Positions 8,215 to 18,749 of a stretch of DNA of 64,000 bases are shown here, piece by piece; position 1 is the stretch's first letter; every line of letters begins with the position of its first letter. This stretch comes from Pararhizobium sp. A13 (GTDB lineage Bacteria > Pseudomonadota > Alphaproteobacteria > Rhizobiales > Rhizobiaceae). The notes beneath the pieces were generated by a model. It saw nothing but the letters and a program-made list of their open reading frames with translations. It was not told where the DNA came from and made no database searches. The stretch lies in assembly GCF_040126305.1 (NCBI RefSeq), contig NZ_CP149510.1:3545001-3609000 (forward strand), in the 5' to 3' direction. The translations under genes and the position numbers were made by a program.

Positions 8215-8217
8215 CGC

Positions 8218-9312
8218 ATGGCCCATATCGATGAAAACCCGCTGGGCCGCCACCTGCCGCTCGATCCCTTGCCCGGCCATTCCTCGCGCGGCCGTCTGGA
8301 GCGCGTGTTGCGCCGTGGCGAATTTGCCGTCACGGCCGAACTGAACCCGCCAGACAGCGCCAATCCGGAAGACGTCTACGAACGCGCCGCCATCTTCGAA
8401 GGCTGGGTCGACGGCATCAATGCGGTCGATGCCTCCGGCGCCAATTGCCACATGTCGTCGGTCGGCATCTGTGCGTTGCTGACCCGCATGGGTTACGCGC
8501 CGATCATGCAGATCGCCTGCCGCGACAAGAACCGCATCGCCATCCAGGGCGACGTGCTGGGGGCGGCCGCCATGGGCGTCACCAATATCATGTGCCTGAC
8601 GGGCGACGGCGTGCAGGCCGGCGACCAGCCGGGCGCGAAACCCGTTTTCGACCTCGACTGCATGTCGCTGCTCGAAACCGTGCGCATCATGCGCGACAAT
8701 TCGAAATTCCTGTCCGGTCGCAAGCTGACCTCGCCGCCGCAGGTCTTCCTCGGCGCGGCGATCAACCCGTTTGCACCGCCCTACGACTTCCGCCCCTACC
8801 GCCTTGCCAAGAAGATCGAGGCCGGCGCGCAGTTCGTCCAGAGCCAGTATTGCTTCGATGTCCCGATGTTCAAGGAATACATGAAGAAGGTCCGCGACCT
8901 CGGGCTCGACGAAAAATGCTTCATCCTCGTCGGCGTCGGCCCCATGGCATCGGCCAAGACCGCCAACTGGATCCGCAACAACGTGCCGGGCATTCACATT
9001 CCCGACGCCGTGATCAAGCGGCTGGAAGGCGCGCAGGACCAGAAGAAGGAAGGCAAGCAGCTCTGCATCGACATCATCAACGAGGTCAAGGAAATCAAGG
9101 GCGTCTCCGGTGTGCATGTTATGGCCTACCGGCAGGAGGAATATGTCGCCGAGATCGTCCATGAGTCGGGCGTGCTGAAGGGCCGCACGCCCTGGAAGCG
9201 CGAGGAAAATCCGGGCGATAGCATGGTCGCTGAGCGGCTGGAGCAGCTGAAGGGCGGCAAGACGGAAAATCAGGAAGAGATGGCCGACATCGCCGCACAT
9301 CATCCACATTGA
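8218..9312 (+). CDS. Methylenetetrahydrofolate reductase (MetF-like)
   Basis: A 364-residue TIM-barrel flavoprotein. FAVTAELNPPDSANPEDVYERA provides the family's N-terminal catalytic Glu region; NIMCLTGDG and FVQSQYCFDVPMF are folate/FAD-site motifs. It is longer than E. coli MetF (about 300 residues), with extra C-terminal sequence. It interconverts methyl-THF and methylene-THF. Its place between the MetV-like gene and the methyl-THF:corrinoid methyltransferase argues for oxidation of methyl groups harvested from amines rather than methionine synthesis. Confidence 0.88.
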   Translation: MAHIDENPLGRHLPLDPLPGHSSRGRLERVLRRGEFAVTAELNPPDSANPEDVYERAAIFEGWVDGINAVDASGANCHMSSVGICALLTRMGYAPIMQIACRDKNRIAIQGDVLGAAAMGVTNIMCLTGDGVQAGDQPGAKPVFDLDCMSLLETVRIMRDNSKFLSGRKLTSPPQVFLGAAINPFAPPYDFRPYRLAKKIEAGAQFVQSQYCFDVPMFKEYMKKVRDLGLDEKCFILVGVGPMASAKTANWIRNNVPGIHIPDAVIKRLEGAQDQKKEGKQLCIDIINEVKEIKGVSGVHVMAYRQEEYVAEIVHESGVLKGRTPWKREENPGDSMVAERLEQLKGGKTENQEEMADIAAHHPH

Positions 9313-9411
9313 CAATGCCAGTGAACAATTGAGGCGTCGCGACATCCGCGCCTATCGCAATCCATTCCGGCGCTGTACTAGAGGACGCGCCCACCGACCC
9401 AGAGGATCAGT

Positions 9412-10377
9412 ATGACCCGCACCATCGTTGCCTCCGCCACCCGCGAAATCATCATCGGCTTCGACCAGCCTTTCTGCGTCATCGGCGAACGCATCAACCC
9501 GACCGGCCGCAAGAAGCTCGCCGCCGAGATGATCGTGGGCAATTTCGAGACGGTCATCAAGGACGCGCTGGAACAGGTGGCAGCAGGCGCCACGATGCTC
9601 GACGTCAATGCCGGCGTCACCTCCGTCAATCCGAACGAGACCGAACCGGGCCTGCTCGTCCAGACGCTGGAAATCGTCCAGGGGCTGGTCGATGTGCCGC
9701 TGTCGATCGACAGTTCGGTCACCGCTGCGATCGAAGCGGGCCTGCGCGTTGCCAAGGGCCGGCCACTGGTCAACTCCGTGACCGGCGAAGAGGAAAAGCT
9801 CGAAGCCATCCTGCCGCTCGTCAAGAAGTACGATGTTCCGGTCGTTGCGATCTCGAATGACGAGACCGGTATTTCCATGGATCCGGACGTCCGTTTCGCA
9901 GTTGCGAAGAAAATTGTCGAACGGGCCATGGACTATGGTATCAAACCGCATGACATCGTTGTCGATCCGCTCGTCATGCCGATCGGCGCATTGGGCGATG
10001 CCGGCCGTCAGGTCTTCGCGCTCCTGCACCGGTTGCGCAACGAACTGAAGGTCAACACCACCTGCGGCCTGTCGAACATCTCGTTCGGCCTGCCGCATCG
10101 CCACGGCATCAATGCCGGTTTCATCCCCATGGTTATCGGTGCGGGCATGACGTCGGCGATTATGAACCCCTGCCGTCCGCAGGAAATGGAAGCCGTTCGC
10201 GCGGCCAATGTCCTGAACGGCACCGATGCGAACTGCGGCAACTGGATCATGACCTATCGTGATCACAAGCCGGCTGAAGGTGGCGCTGTTGCCGCCGCAG
10301 CATCCCCGGCAGGCGCCGGTGGCGGCCGCCGCGGCGGACGCGCCGGGCGCGCCGGCACAAACGCAAGGGCGGAATGA
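9412..10377 (+). CDS. Methyltetrahydrofolate:corrinoid methyltransferase (MtgA-like, pterin-binding)
   Basis: A 321-residue pterin-binding TIM barrel. Motifs: FCVIGERINPTGRKKLA, GATMLDVNAGV, VPLSIDSSV, LVNSVTGEEEKLE and VVDPLVMPIGA, as in the methyl-THF binding domain of methionine synthase and acetogen MeTr. It would take the methyl group from the corrinoid protein to THF (or the reverse). The catalytic domain ends near residue 285, after which there is a low-complexity tail of about 35 residues rich in Gly, Arg and Ala (GGGRRGGRAGRAG). Similar tails occur on MttB and the activase in this cluster. Confidence 0.88.
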   Translation: MTRTIVASATREIIIGFDQPFCVIGERINPTGRKKLAAEMIVGNFETVIKDALEQVAAGATMLDVNAGVTSVNPNETEPGLLVQTLEIVQGLVDVPLSIDSSVTAAIEAGLRVAKGRPLVNSVTGEEEKLEAILPLVKKYDVPVVAISNDETGISMDPDVRFAVAKKIVERAMDYGIKPHDIVVDPLVMPIGALGDAGRQVFALLHRLRNELKVNTTCGLSNISFGLPHRHGINAGFIPMVIGAGMTSAIMNPCRPQEMEAVRAANVLNGTDANCGNWIMTYRDHKPAEGGAVAAAASPAGAGGGRRGGRAGRAGTNARAE

Positions 10378-10399
10378 CCGCCCGGAAAGAGACAAGCCC

Positions 10400-10726
10400 G
10401 TGAATGCCGATCTCATCGATGAATTCGCCGTCCTCTGGTTCCAGGCACCGCTCGTGGTGTCCACCCGCCTGCAGGATTTTGCCTTGTCCGGCGTGTTCGG
10501 CGGCTCAAACGAAATGGGCCGAATGGTGACCGAGAAACTGGCGGCCGCGATGGAAAGCGTCTCTGCCGTGAATGTGGCTCTCGTCACGGAAGGCATTGCG
10601 GCGGCTGCGGCCTTCGCAACGGGAACCAGCGCCGGTTTGGCCGGCGCTTCCGACCGCGTTGCGGTGGCGGCGCTGAAACCATATGGCCAGCGGGTCCGCG
10701 CCAACGTGCTGCGCCTCAGCAAATAG
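10400..10726 (+). CDS. Small Ala-rich helical protein (phasin-like, unassigned)
   Basis: From GTG 10400 (preceded by GGAAAGAG) it encodes about 108 residues: NADLIDEFAVLWFQAP, then MGRMVTEKLAAAMESV, an Ala-rich helix, and KPYGQRVRANVLRLSK at the end. The amphipathic Ala-rich pattern and its C-terminal block resemble small phasin-type proteins, but I cannot assign a family. It lies 22 bases after the methyltransferase and 7 before the activase start, so it is surely co-expressed with them; a structural or scaffolding role is possible. Confidence 0.65.
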   Translation: MNADLIDEFAVLWFQAPLVVSTRLQDFALSGVFGGSNEMGRMVTEKLAAAMESVSAVNVALVTEGIAAAAAFATGTSAGLAGASDRVAVAALKPYGQRVRANVLRLSK

Positions 10727-10733
10727 GAATGAT

Positions 10734-12785
10734 TTGACCGTGTCGGCCCAGGAAAACAAAAGCGATCCCCTCGTCCTGTTCATGCCCTCCGGCAAACGCG
10801 GCCGTTTTCCCGTCGGCACGCCTATCCTTGATGCTGCGCGTACCCTCGGGGTCTACGTCGAAAGCGTCTGCGGCGGTCGCGCCACCTGCGGGCGCTGTCA
10901 GGTCTCGGTCCAGGAAGGCAATTTCGCCAAGCACAAGATCGTCTCCTCGCTCGAAAACATTTCCGTCAAGGGACCGAAGGAAGAACGCTACGAGAGCATT
11001 CGCGGCCTGCCGGATGGCCGCCGCCTGTCCTGCTCCTCGCAGGTCCTCGGCGATCTCGTCATCGACGTGCCGCAGGACACGGTCATCAATGCGCAGGTCG
11101 TGCGCAAGGCCGCGACCGACCGGGTGATCGAGCGCAATGCCGCCGTCCAGCTCTGCTATGTCGAGGTCGACGAGCCCGACATGCACAAGCCTCTCGGCGA
11201 TCTCGATCGCCTGAAGGTGATGCTGGAAAAGGACTGGGGTTGGAAAGACCTTCTCATCGCGCCGCATCTGATTCCGCAGATTCAAGGGATTCTCCGCAAG
11301 GGCAATTGGGGCGTTACGGCCGCGATCCACCGCGACATGGATAGCTCGCGCCCCTTCATCGTCGGCCTCTGGCCCGGCCTGAAGAACGAGGCCTATGGTA
11401 TTGCCTGCGATATCGGCTCGACGACGATCGCCATGCATCTCGTCTCGCTGCTCTCCGGCCGCATCGTCGCCTCCTCCGGAACGTCGAACCCGCAGATTCG
11501 CTTCGGCGAGGACCTGATGAGCCGCGTCTCCTATGTCATGATGAACCCGGACGGCCGCGAAGCGATGACCAAGGCCGTGCGCGGCGCAGTCAATTCACTG
11601 ATCGGCAAGGTCTGTGCGGAAGGCGAAGTCGACCGCCACGACATTCTCGACATGGTCTTCGTCGGTAACCCGATCATGCACCATCTCTTCCTCGGCATCG
11701 ACCCGACCGAGCTCGGCCAAGCGCCGTTTGCGCTCGCCGTCTCCGGCGCTCTGCAATATTGGGCGCATGAGATCGATATCGACGTCAACCGCGGCGCCCG
11801 CCTCTATATGCTGCCCTGCATCGCCGGCCATGTCGGCGCCGATGCCGCCGGCGCGACGCTTGCAGAAGGACCCTATCGCCAGGACCGGATGATGCTTTTG
11901 GTCGATGTGGGCACCAACGCCGAAATCGTGCTTGGCAACAAAGATCGCGTCGTCGCAGCCTCGTCTCCGACCGGTCCCGCCTTCGAAGGCGCCGAGATTT
12001 CCTCGGGCCAGCGGGCGGCACCGGGCGCGATCGAGCGCGTGCGCATCGACCCGCAAACGCTGGAGCCGAAATTCCGCGTCATCGGCGTCGACAAATGGTC
12101 CGACGAGGATGGTTTCGCGGAAGCCGCAGCCTCAGTCGGCGTCACCGGCATTTGCGGCTCGGCGATCATCGAGGTCGTTGCGGAGATGTATCTCTCGGGG
12201 ATCATTTCGGAGGACGGCGTCGTCGATGGCACGATGGCGGAAAAAAGCCCGCGCATCATCCAGAACGGTCGTACCTTCTCCTATCTACTCCACGAGGGCG
12301 ACCAACGCATCACGGTGACGCAGAACGACGTGCGCGCCATCCAGCTCGCCAAAGCAGCGCTCTATGCCGGCATCAAGCTTTTGATGGAAAAGCTCGATAT
12401 CGACCACGTCGACACGATCCGCTTCGCCGGCGCCTTCGGCTCCTTCATCGATCCAAAATATGCGATGGTCCTCGGGCTCATTCCCGACTGCGAGCTCTCC
12501 GAGGTCAAGGCCGTCGGCAACGCCGCCGGCACCGGCGCGCTGATGGCGCTCCTCAACCGTGGCCATCGCCGCGAGATCGAGGAAACCATCAAGAAGATCG
12601 AGAAGATAGAGACGGCACTTGAATCGAAATTTCAGGAGCATTTCGTCTACGCGATGGCGCTGCCCAACAAGGTCGACACCTTCCCGAAACTGGCACAAGT
12701 GGTTACATTGCCAGAGCGCAAGGTGCTCGCCGACGATGGCGGCGGCGAAGGTGGCGGCCGACGCCGGCGCCGCAGCCGCGAGTAG
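10734..12785 (+). CDS. RamA-like corrinoid activation protein (2Fe-2S + ASKHA/DUF4445)
   Basis: About 683 residues. The N-terminal plant-type [2Fe-2S] ferredoxin domain has Cys46, 52 and 55 (CGGRATCGRC) and Cys100. It is followed by a linker domain and a C-terminal ASKHA ATPase fold (YGIACDIGSTTIAMHLV, FVGNPIMHH, VDVGTNAEIVLG, FAGAFGSFIDPKYAM). Relatives reduce adventitious Co(II) corrinoid to Co(I) using ATP. TTG 10734 follows AGGA by five bases; GTG 10740 is an alternative. The last 15 or so residues are Gly/Arg-rich (GGGEGGGRRRRR). It completes the methyltransfer system. Confidence 0.88.
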   Translation: MTVSAQENKSDPLVLFMPSGKRGRFPVGTPILDAARTLGVYVESVCGGRATCGRCQVSVQEGNFAKHKIVSSLENISVKGPKEERYESIRGLPDGRRLSCSSQVLGDLVIDVPQDTVINAQVVRKAATDRVIERNAAVQLCYVEVDEPDMHKPLGDLDRLKVMLEKDWGWKDLLIAPHLIPQIQGILRKGNWGVTAAIHRDMDSSRPFIVGLWPGLKNEAYGIACDIGSTTIAMHLVSLLSGRIVASSGTSNPQIRFGEDLMSRVSYVMMNPDGREAMTKAVRGAVNSLIGKVCAEGEVDRHDILDMVFVGNPIMHHLFLGIDPTELGQAPFALAVSGALQYWAHEIDIDVNRGARLYMLPCIAGHVGADAAGATLAEGPYRQDRMMLLVDVGTNAEIVLGNKDRVVAASSPTGPAFEGAEISSGQRAAPGAIERVRIDPQTLEPKFRVIGVDKWSDEDGFAEAAASVGVTGICGSAIIEVVAEMYLSGIISEDGVVDGTMAEKSPRIIQNGRTFSYLLHEGDQRITVTQNDVRAIQLAKAALYAGIKLLMEKLDIDHVDTIRFAGAFGSFIDPKYAMVLGLIPDCELSEVKAVGNAAGTGALMALLNRGHRREIEETIKKIEKIETALESKFQEHFVYAMALPNKVDTFPKLAQVVTLPERKVLADDGGGEGGGRRRRRSRE

Positions 12786-12786
12786 G

Positions 12787-12810
12787 AGGGCGGCGGGTGA
12801 GCGCCGCCCT
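12787..12810. terminator. Shared hairpin terminator between activase and LysR genes
   Basis: Perfect 9-base G+C stem (12787-12795 with 12802-12810, 6-base loop) between two convergent genes. It starts right after the activase stop codon. Only a weak T stretch follows, so it may work in both directions with modest strength. Confidence 0.55.
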
Positions 12811-12818
12811 TGTCCGAA

Positions 12819-13703
12819 CTACTGCAATCCGACGAAGGCGGTCCGGACATGCTCCGCGACAGCCAGGATCGGAGCCGAGGCATTGTCGATCACCTGCAGG
12901 CCGATATTGTAGTGGCCCAGTTCCGGCAGGCCTTCCGCATCGCCGAGCGCCACAAGATCCCCCTGCACCAGGTAACGCGGCAGAGGCGCAATCGCGAGGT
13001 CCGCCTGGATGGCGGCGCGCTGACCGGTCGTATGGGCACTGAGGAAGGCGACACGGAACTTGCGTCCGGCTTTCGTAAGCTGTTCCACCGCATCGGCACG
13101 CCAGACGCAGCCATCTTCCCACATGGAGATCGGCAAGGGATCGCGCGTATGCGCTGTGCCGCATTTCGTTCCGGCCCAGACCAGTTTTTCGGACACGAGG
13201 ATTTCGCCGCCGCCGGTATTTTCACCGGCCATGCTGTTGAAGATGGCGATATCCATGCGGTGTTCGTCGACACGCTTGCGCATCGCGGTGCTGGTGCCGA
13301 TGGTCACGTCGACGGTGACGTTTGGATAGGATTCGGAAAAGCGCTTCAGCACTTCAGGCAGGATACGCTCGCCGATATCTTCGGGCGCGCCCACGCGCAC
13401 GACGCCGTTCATGTCCGGCAGCAGGAAGCGCGAAACCGCCTCGTTGTTGAGCGCCAGCATGCGGCGCGCAAAGCCGAGCAGCACCTCACCCTTCGGGGTC
13501 AGCGTCACGGACCGAGCATCGCGCAAAAACAGAACGCAGCCGAGCGTTTCCTCAAGTTTCTTGATCTGCATCGAAACGGCCGACGGCGTCCGGTAGACGG
13601 TCTCGGCAGCCGTGGTGAAGTTTCCGGTCTCGGCAATGGCGACGAAGGTTTTCAGGATGTCCAGTTCGAGAAGCGGAAGGACATGCCGCAACATCATGTT
13701 CAT
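12819..13703 (-). CDS. LysR-family transcriptional regulator (LsrB-like)
   Basis: A 294-residue LTTR. The N-terminal winged helix-turn-helix reads LELDILKTFVAIAETGNFTTAAETVYRT, PSAVSMQIKKLEETLG and LFLRDARSVTLTPKG, followed by an effector domain with several Cys (KCGTAHTRDPLPISMWEDGCVW). The N-terminal sequence and the Cys pattern are of the type of rhizobial LsrB, a redox-responsive regulator, but this is from memory and needs an alignment. It is convergent with the activase gene and divergent from a small gene at 13825. LTTRs often control the divergent neighbour. Confidence 0.88.
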   Translation of the reverse strand: MNMMLRHVLPLLELDILKTFVAIAETGNFTTAAETVYRTPSAVSMQIKKLEETLGCVLFLRDARSVTLTPKGEVLLGFARRMLALNNEAVSRFLLPDMNGVVRVGAPEDIGERILPEVLKRFSESYPNVTVDVTIGTSTAMRKRVDEHRMDIAIFNSMAGENTGGGEILVSEKLVWAGTKCGTAHTRDPLPISMWEDGCVWRADAVEQLTKAGRKFRVAFLSAHTTGQRAAIQADLAIAPLPRYLVQGDLVALGDAEGLPELGHYNIGLQVIDNASAPILAVAEHVRTAFVGLQ

Positions 13704-13824
13704 GGTGAAACCTCACGGATCAGATTTTCTGAATGATACCATTACTTCATTTCGTTTGATTGAACCTCATGATGGAGCGATAGTCAAGTTGCAAACATCG
13801 AAACCGTGACGAAAGGAGCTTCCC

Positions 13825-14070
13825 ATGTCCCTGCAACACGACACGACGACGACCCGGACGAATGCCGTCAGCCTGCGTGCCGGCGGTTTTACCTTTGCAA
13901 TGCGCCAAATGTTTGCGCCCCTTGTTCATCAGGTCAGCGAGAGTCACCACGCTCGCAAGATCGAAGAAACGCGCAGAGCAACGCAGCGCGAGATCGCCAG
14001 CCTGCCGGCCAGCCTGCAACAGGATCTGGCCTTCGCCGATGGCACTATCATCGAGCTCGAGCAGTCCTAG
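13825..14070 (+). CDS. Small conserved-type hypothetical protein divergent from the LysR gene
   Basis: 81 residues from ATG 13825, preceded by GAAAGGAGC at ideal spacing. The middle (AMRQMFAPLVHQVSESHH) and charged helix (ARKIEETRRATQREIASLP) suggest a small cytosolic helical protein; the C-terminal half faintly recalls DUF1127-type arginine-rich proteins. It shares a 121-base divergent promoter region with the LysR gene, which makes it a candidate regulatory target. No function can be assigned. Confidence 0.6.
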   Translation: MSLQHDTTTTRTNAVSLRAGGFTFAMRQMFAPLVHQVSESHHARKIEETRRATQREIASLPASLQQDLAFADGTIIELEQS

Positions 14071-14238
14071 CCGCTCGAGCCGACCTGGGCAGATGCCCAT
14101 CGGGTGACCGGCAAGCGTCAAGCCGGACACCGGGTGACCACAGATGCGCTCCATAACAGCTCTTGGAAACGACGGCATTGACCTCTAAACTCTTATTCCG
14201 GCTGCATGAAGGCCGCCGGGAGGAACGAGGGAGGAGCC

Positions 14239-16061
<1,823 letters not shown>

Positions 16062-16065
<4 letters not shown>

Positions 16066-17417
16066 GCGAACCACGCGTCCTGCTGGTCGATGACGAAGAA
16101 GAAATGCGCCATTCCACCGCACAGGCGCTGGGTCTGTTCGGGCTTGACGTCGATACGTTTTCCAGCGCCGAGAATGTGTTGGAACTGATCGGCTATAGTT
16201 TTTCCGGCGTGGTGGTCAGCGATATCCGCATGCACGGCATGGACGGCATGACCCTGCTGCAGCGCATCCGCGAGGTGGATGCGGAAATCCCGGTGATCCT
16301 CGTCACCGGCCATGGTGATGTGCAGCTTGCCGTCAAGGCGATGCGCGAAGGCGTCTACGATTTCATCGAAAAACCCTTCACCGCGCAGCATCTGGCAGCC
16401 ATCGCCCGTCGCGCCATGGACCGCCGCAGTCTCGTGCTGGAAAACAGGCGCCTGAGGGCGGTGGCCGGCAAGCGCGATGATATCGAGGCGCGGCTTCCTG
16501 GACGGACGCAGGTCATGGTCGAACTGCGCTACCGGCTGCGCGCCATCGGCGCCACCGACGCCGATACGCTGATCATCGGCGAGACCGGCGTCGGCAAGGA
16601 AGTGGTCGCCCGCGCGCTGCACGATATCAGCGCCCGTGCCGACCGGCCGCTGATCGCCATCAACTGCGCCGCCTTGCCGGAAAACCTGATCGAAAGCGAA
16701 CTTTTCGGCCATGAGGCCGGCGCCTTTCCCGGCGCGCTTCGCCCCCGCTACGGCAAATTCGAGCATGGCCGCGGCGGTACCATCCTGCTTGATGAGATCG
16801 GCTCCATGCCGTTTGATCTGCAGGCGAAGTTTCTGCGCGTGCTGCAGGAACGGGTGATCACCCGCCTCGGGTCGAACGAGCCCGTGCCGCTCGACGTTCG
16901 CTTCATCGCCACCAGCAAGGTCGATCTCGAGGCGGAGGTCGCCGCCGGCCGCTTTCGCGCCGACCTGCTCTACCGGCTGAACGTCGCGACGCTGCACGTG
17001 CCTTCGCTGGCGCAGCGAAAGGCCGACATCCCGCTCCTCTTTCTCCAACTCGTCCGAGAGGCGGCAGCCCGCTATATGCGCAACGACATCGACGTGCCGC
17101 CGGAACTGGTGACCGAGATCGCCGAGCGAACCTGGCCGGGCAATGTTCGCGAATTACGCAACGCTGCAGACCGGCTCGTGCTCGGCCTCGATCCGAAACC
17201 TGAGGAGACGTCAGCCCCGGCGGAACGCCAGCGGTTGGCAGACAAGGTGGCAGCCTACGAGCGGGGCATTATCGCAAACGCGCTCGCGGCCCATGGCGGC
17301 AGTCTGCGGCCCGTTTACGAGCAGCTCGGTATCTCGCGAAAGACCCTTTACGAGAAGATGCAGCGATACGGCCTCGACAAGAAGATGCCGATTACCGATG
17401 ACGATTACGTCGTTTGA
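16062..17417 (+). CDS. DctD-like sigma-54-dependent response regulator
   Basis: A 451-residue NtrC-family activator. The receiver has Asp54 (VVVSDIRMHG). The AAA+ domain has Walker A GETGVGKE (173-180) and Walker B TILLDEI, and the Fis-type helix-turn-helix is at the C-terminus (GGSLRPVYEQLGISRKTLYEK). The sigma-54 contact loop reads GAFPGA (220-225) instead of the consensus GAFTGA (codon CCC at 16728-16730). Translation is coupled to the kinase gene. Position upstream of tctCBA makes it the probable activator of that operon, as for two-component control of carboxylate uptake. Confidence 0.88.
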
Positions 17418-17424
17418 GCGAAAT

Positions 17425-17442
17425 TGGGTGGAAATCCACCCA
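17425..17442. promoter_or_regulatory. Perfect inverted repeat, candidate activator site upstream of tctC
   Basis: TGGGTGG-AAAT-CCACCCA, a 7-base perfect dyad with a 4-base centre, eight bases after the response-regulator stop and about 180 bases before tctC. The position suits an enhancer for the DctD-like regulator. No T run follows, which argues against a terminator. I could not find a convincing -24/-12 sigma-54 promoter between it and tctC. Confidence 0.4.
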
Positions 17443-17619
17443 TCCAAAACGGCGATTGTTTCTGATCTCACCCATGCTGCGCTGCACGCATCGAGAAAAG
17501 GAACGAATGCCTCGGCGAAACCGTTGATCCCTTTCTGACATCGGTCGCAAATGACGCATCCAGAATCGGCGCGGGAGGAGCTGCGCCAGCTGGCCACATA
17601 TTCATCCGGGAGGACTTCG

Positions 17620-18603
17620 ATGAACATCTTCAAAGCCATGCTTGGCATGACGGCTCTTGCTGCCGTTTCGCTCATTTCCGTTTCTGCAAATGCCCAGACC
17701 TATCCCGAGCGCACGATCACCATGGTCGTGCCCTTCTCGGCCGGTGGCCCGACAGATACAGTCGCCCGTCTCGTCGCTGAATCCATGTCGAAGGATCTCG
17801 GCCAGCAGATCATCGTCGAAAACGTCGGCGGCGCCGGCGGAACGCTCGGTGCCGGCCGGGTGGCACAGTCCGATCCGGACGGTTATACCGTGCTCTTGCA
17901 CCACATCGGCATGGCAACCAGCGCCACGCTTTATCGCAAACTCGCCTATGACACGCTGAACGCCTTCGAATATGTCGGCCTCGTCACCGAGGTGCCGATG
18001 ACCATCGTCGCTCGAAAGGATTTCGAGCCGACGGATCTCAAGGGCCTGGTCGACTACGTCAAGGCCAACAAGGACAAGGTGACAGTCGCCAATGCCGGCA
18101 TCGGTGCCGCCTCGCATCTCTGCGGCATGATGTTCATGAGCGCTATTGAAACGCCGCTCGTTACCGTCCCCTACAAGGGCACCGGCCCGGCGATGACCGA
18201 TCTGCTCGGCGGCCAGGTCGACATCATGTGCGACCAGACCACCAATACGACCAAGCAGATTCTCGGCGGCACGATCAAGGCCTATGCCGTGACCTCGCCC
18301 GCGCGCATTCCTGTCCTGCCTGACGTTCCGACCGCCGCAGAAGCCGGTCTTGCAGACTTCCAGGTCGGCATCTGGCACGGCGTCTATGCACCGAAGGGCA
18401 CGCCGGCGGAAGCGGTCGAACGCCTGTCGAAGGCGCTGCAGGTGGCGCTGAAGGATCCGAACGTCGTCGCCCGCTTCGCCGAGCTCGGCACCGTCCCGTC
18501 CGCCGAAGCCGACGCGACGCCGGCTGCCCTGAAGGCCAAGCTGGAAGGCGAGATCGCCCGCTGGAAGCCGGTCATCGAAGCGGCCGGCCAATACGCCGAC
18601 TGA
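17620..18603 (+). CDS. tctC: Tricarboxylate-type transporter substrate-binding protein TctC
   Basis: A 327-residue periplasmic Bug/TctC-family protein. Signal peptide MNIFKAMLGMTALAAVSLIS ends at ANA-Q; the mature part starts YPERTITMVVPFSAGGPTDT, the family's carboxylate-binding loop, with VPYKGTGPAMTDLLGGQVD later. ATG 17620 follows GGGAGGA. It binds carboxylates such as citrate and delivers them to TctBA; the ligand here is not known. A strong hairpin in the gap to tctB probably sets higher expression of this component. Confidence 0.88.
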   Translation: MNIFKAMLGMTALAAVSLISVSANAQTYPERTITMVVPFSAGGPTDTVARLVAESMSKDLGQQIIVENVGGAGGTLGAGRVAQSDPDGYTVLLHHIGMATSATLYRKLAYDTLNAFEYVGLVTEVPMTIVARKDFEPTDLKGLVDYVKANKDKVTVANAGIGAASHLCGMMFMSAIETPLVTVPYKGTGPAMTDLLGGQVDIMCDQTTNTTKQILGGTIKAYAVTSPARIPVLPDVPTAAEAGLADFQVGIWHGVYAPKGTPAEAVERLSKALQVALKDPNVVARFAELGTVPSAEADATPAALKAKLEGEIARWKPVIEAAGQYAD

Positions 18604-18642
18604 TAGGCATCCCCGTCATGGCAAGGGCCTGACGCGTCTTTC

Positions 18643-18669
18643 GCCTTCCTCCTCTCTCGGGAGGAAGGC
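18643..18669 (+). terminator. Intra-operon hairpin between tctC and tctB
   Basis: Perfect 10-base G+C stem (18643-18652 with 18660-18669, 7-base loop) in a 146-base intergenic space. There is no clear T run after the stem, so it is better seen as an attenuator or 3'-end mRNA stabiliser giving excess binding protein over membrane subunits. Confidence 0.6.
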
Positions 18670-18749
18670 ATTCGTTTACCTCTCTTTCCCTGGCTATCCT
18701 TTGAAGAGATGATGGACGCGGACGACCGGGCCGATTTCAAGGAGGCATC

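Noticed and set aside
7714..9345. 543-codon minus-strand frame
   Set aside because: Antisense to the MetV/MetF-like genes, with no recognisable domain.
17443..17619. Sigma-54 -24/-12 promoter upstream of tctC
   Set aside because: No GG-N10-GC pair with acceptable flanks was found by eye.
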